From: Aquimarina amphilecti
Lineage (GTDB): Bacteria > Bacteroidota > Bacteroidia > Flavobacteriales > Flavobacteriaceae
Length of the DNA stretch: 64,000 bases
Direction: 5' to 3'
Assembly: GCF_900109375.1 (NCBI RefSeq)
Contig: NZ_FOAB01000001.1
Span: 806,001 to 870,000, forward strand
In this document: positions 63,075 through 64,000 of the stretch, piece by piece
Position numbering within the stretch: the first letter of the stretch is position 1
How the letters are laid out: each line of letters begins with the position of its first letter
The notes under the pieces: model-generated
Told to the model about the DNA's origin: nothing
What the model saw: the letters and a program-made list of their open reading frames with translations, nothing else
Database searches by the model: none
Made by a program: the position numbers and the translations under genes

Positions 63075-64000
63075 ATGGATATTTACCTTTACCTAGTTTC
63101 TTACATTATCTTAATTATTGGTTTATCTATTTATACTTCAAGATCTTCTAATACAGAAGACTTCTTAATTGGTGGAAGAAATCGTAATGGATTAACAATT
63201 TTGTTTTCAAAATTTGCTGGTGCAATTGGAGTAAGTACATTAATCACATATACTGGATATGCTTATAAATTTGGCTGGGGACTTTTTGCTATGTCTATTG
63301 GCTCTGTAATTGGCTACATCCTATTTGCCTTTTGGGCAGCGCCAAAAATCAAGAAACTATCTATGCAAGGTGGGTTTTATACACAAGGAGATGTACCTAC
63401 ATTTGTTACCAATAATAAAACAACAGGACTGGTTACCAATGGTATAACTATAATTGTACAATTTTTTTGGGTACTTCTTTCTTTGGCTGGAGGAGCTAAA
63501 GTAATAGCATACTTTGATTTATTCTCATATGACATTGCATTACTAATTACAACATCAGTAGTATTAATTTATGTATTAGTATCTGGATATAAAGCAGTAA
63601 TACTAACAGATATTATTCAAGCTATTATTATCATAGTTTTTTTATGCCTTCTAATTTTTGGAATACTAGACATAAAAGATTTTAATACTATCTTGACTAC
63701 ATCTACTAGCGAAACTGTTCAATTAGGTAGTATTATTGGTCTTATACTATATGGCGGATTATCTGTATTTGGATTAGCGGATAGATACCAATTATGTTAT
63801 GCTGCCAAGGATATTAAGTCCTTAAAAAAAGGCTTAGGTTTAGCAATCATTCCCGTACTTTTAATAGCATTTTTATTATTGATTATTGGGTTATATGTGT
63901 ATAACCACAATCCTACTCTTGATCCAGATACAGTATTTATATTTGCAATGCAAAACCTCGTTAACCAATCATGGGTACCTCTGTTATTAGTACTTTTCTT
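63075..64000 (+). CDS. Sodium/solute symporter family protein (3' end outside window)
   Basis: 308 residues are visible from the ATG at 63075 before the window ends. The N-terminus IYLYLVSYIILIIGLSIYTSR is the first helix, followed by TEDFLIGGRNRNGLTILFSKFAGAIGVSTLITYTGYAY, the SSS-family start. SGYKAVILTDIIQAIII (about 174-190) is the conserved helix-6 region. At least eight helices are visible. It imports a solute with Na+, but the substrate (sugar, amino acid, vitamin or proline) cannot be told. It is not in a transcript with other visible genes. Confidence 0.9.
   Translation, partial: MDIYLYLVSYIILIIGLSIYTSRSSNTEDFLIGGRNRNGLTILFSKFAGAIGVSTLITYTGYAYKFGWGLFAMSIGSVIGYILFAFWAAPKIKKLSMQGGFYTQGDVPTFVTNNKTTGLVTNGITIIVQFFWVLLSLAGGAKVIAYFDLFSYDIALLITTSVVLIYVLVSGYKAVILTDIIQAIIIIVFLCLLIFGILDIKDFNTILTTSTSETVQLGSIIGLILYGGLSVFGLADRYQLCYAAKDIKSLKKGLGLAIIPVLLIAFLLLIIGLYVYNHNPTLDPDTVFIFAMQNLVNQSWVPLLLVLF

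Overview
The window comes from a marine-type member of Flavobacteriaceae (Bacteroidota). I infer this from the very low GC content, the TAnnTTTG-type -7 promoter boxes, the scarcity of Shine-Dalgarno sites, several TTG starts, and families typical of the group: fused E1 dehydrogenase, DUF1835, head-GIN proteins and a MutS2 without a visible Smr domain. The genus cannot be fixed from sequence alone; Aquimarina-like is a guess. I see no rRNA, tRNA, CRISPR array, transposase or integrase.

Layout. 1-637 is the start of an rRNA methyltransferase running off the left edge. 638-1347 is non-coding with a terminator and two related hairpins 120 bp apart. 1348-3798 is lon. 4019-6965 is an envelope-stress-like operon: ECF sigma factor, membrane partner and two repeat-rich exported proteins. 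7143-48402 is a roughly 41 kb exopolysaccharide/capsule locus. 48659-62198 is mostly housekeeping: E1 dehydrogenase, 2OG oxygenase, SUI1, DUF1835, nucleoside phosphorylase, polyphosphate kinase, a solute-binding-like protein, paired beta-barrels, uracil-DNA glycosylase and MutS2. The right end holds a small secreted protein, a divergent HTH regulator with palindromic sites between them, and a truncated Na+/solute symporter.

The polysaccharide locus looks like a Wzx/Wzy-type system. It has a CpsB-type phosphatase, a Wzc-type kinase and a Wza-type export lipoprotein at the left, and a flippase and an EpsG-type polymerase at the right. Precursor genes suggest two sugars. UDP-N,N'-diacetylbacillosamine-like sugar would be made by a PglF-like dehydratase, PglE-like aminotransferase and PglD-like acetyltransferase. 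UDP-GalNAcA-like sugar would be made by a TviB/TviC-like pair. There are two PglC-like phosphoglycosyl transferases, five glycosyltransferases, a pyruvyl transferase, a methyltransferase, several acyltransferases, two CapK-type adenylate-forming proteins and a QueC-like PP-loop protein.

The most unusual part is 14870-25372. It brings together an amino-acid-type adenylation enzyme, a stand-alone carrier protein, an MBOAT acyltransferase, an SGNH protein, two FemAB/GNAT-fold transferases, another GNAT-like protein and a flavin-type oxidoreductase. These are the parts of a Dlt/Alm-like aminoacyl decoration pathway placed inside a Gram-negative exopolysaccharide locus. A second MBOAT/SGNH pair lies at 31380-33738. 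Candidate leaders and shared short motifs around 14.4-14.7, 26.1, 48.5 and 58.9 kb may connect the regulation of parts of the locus.
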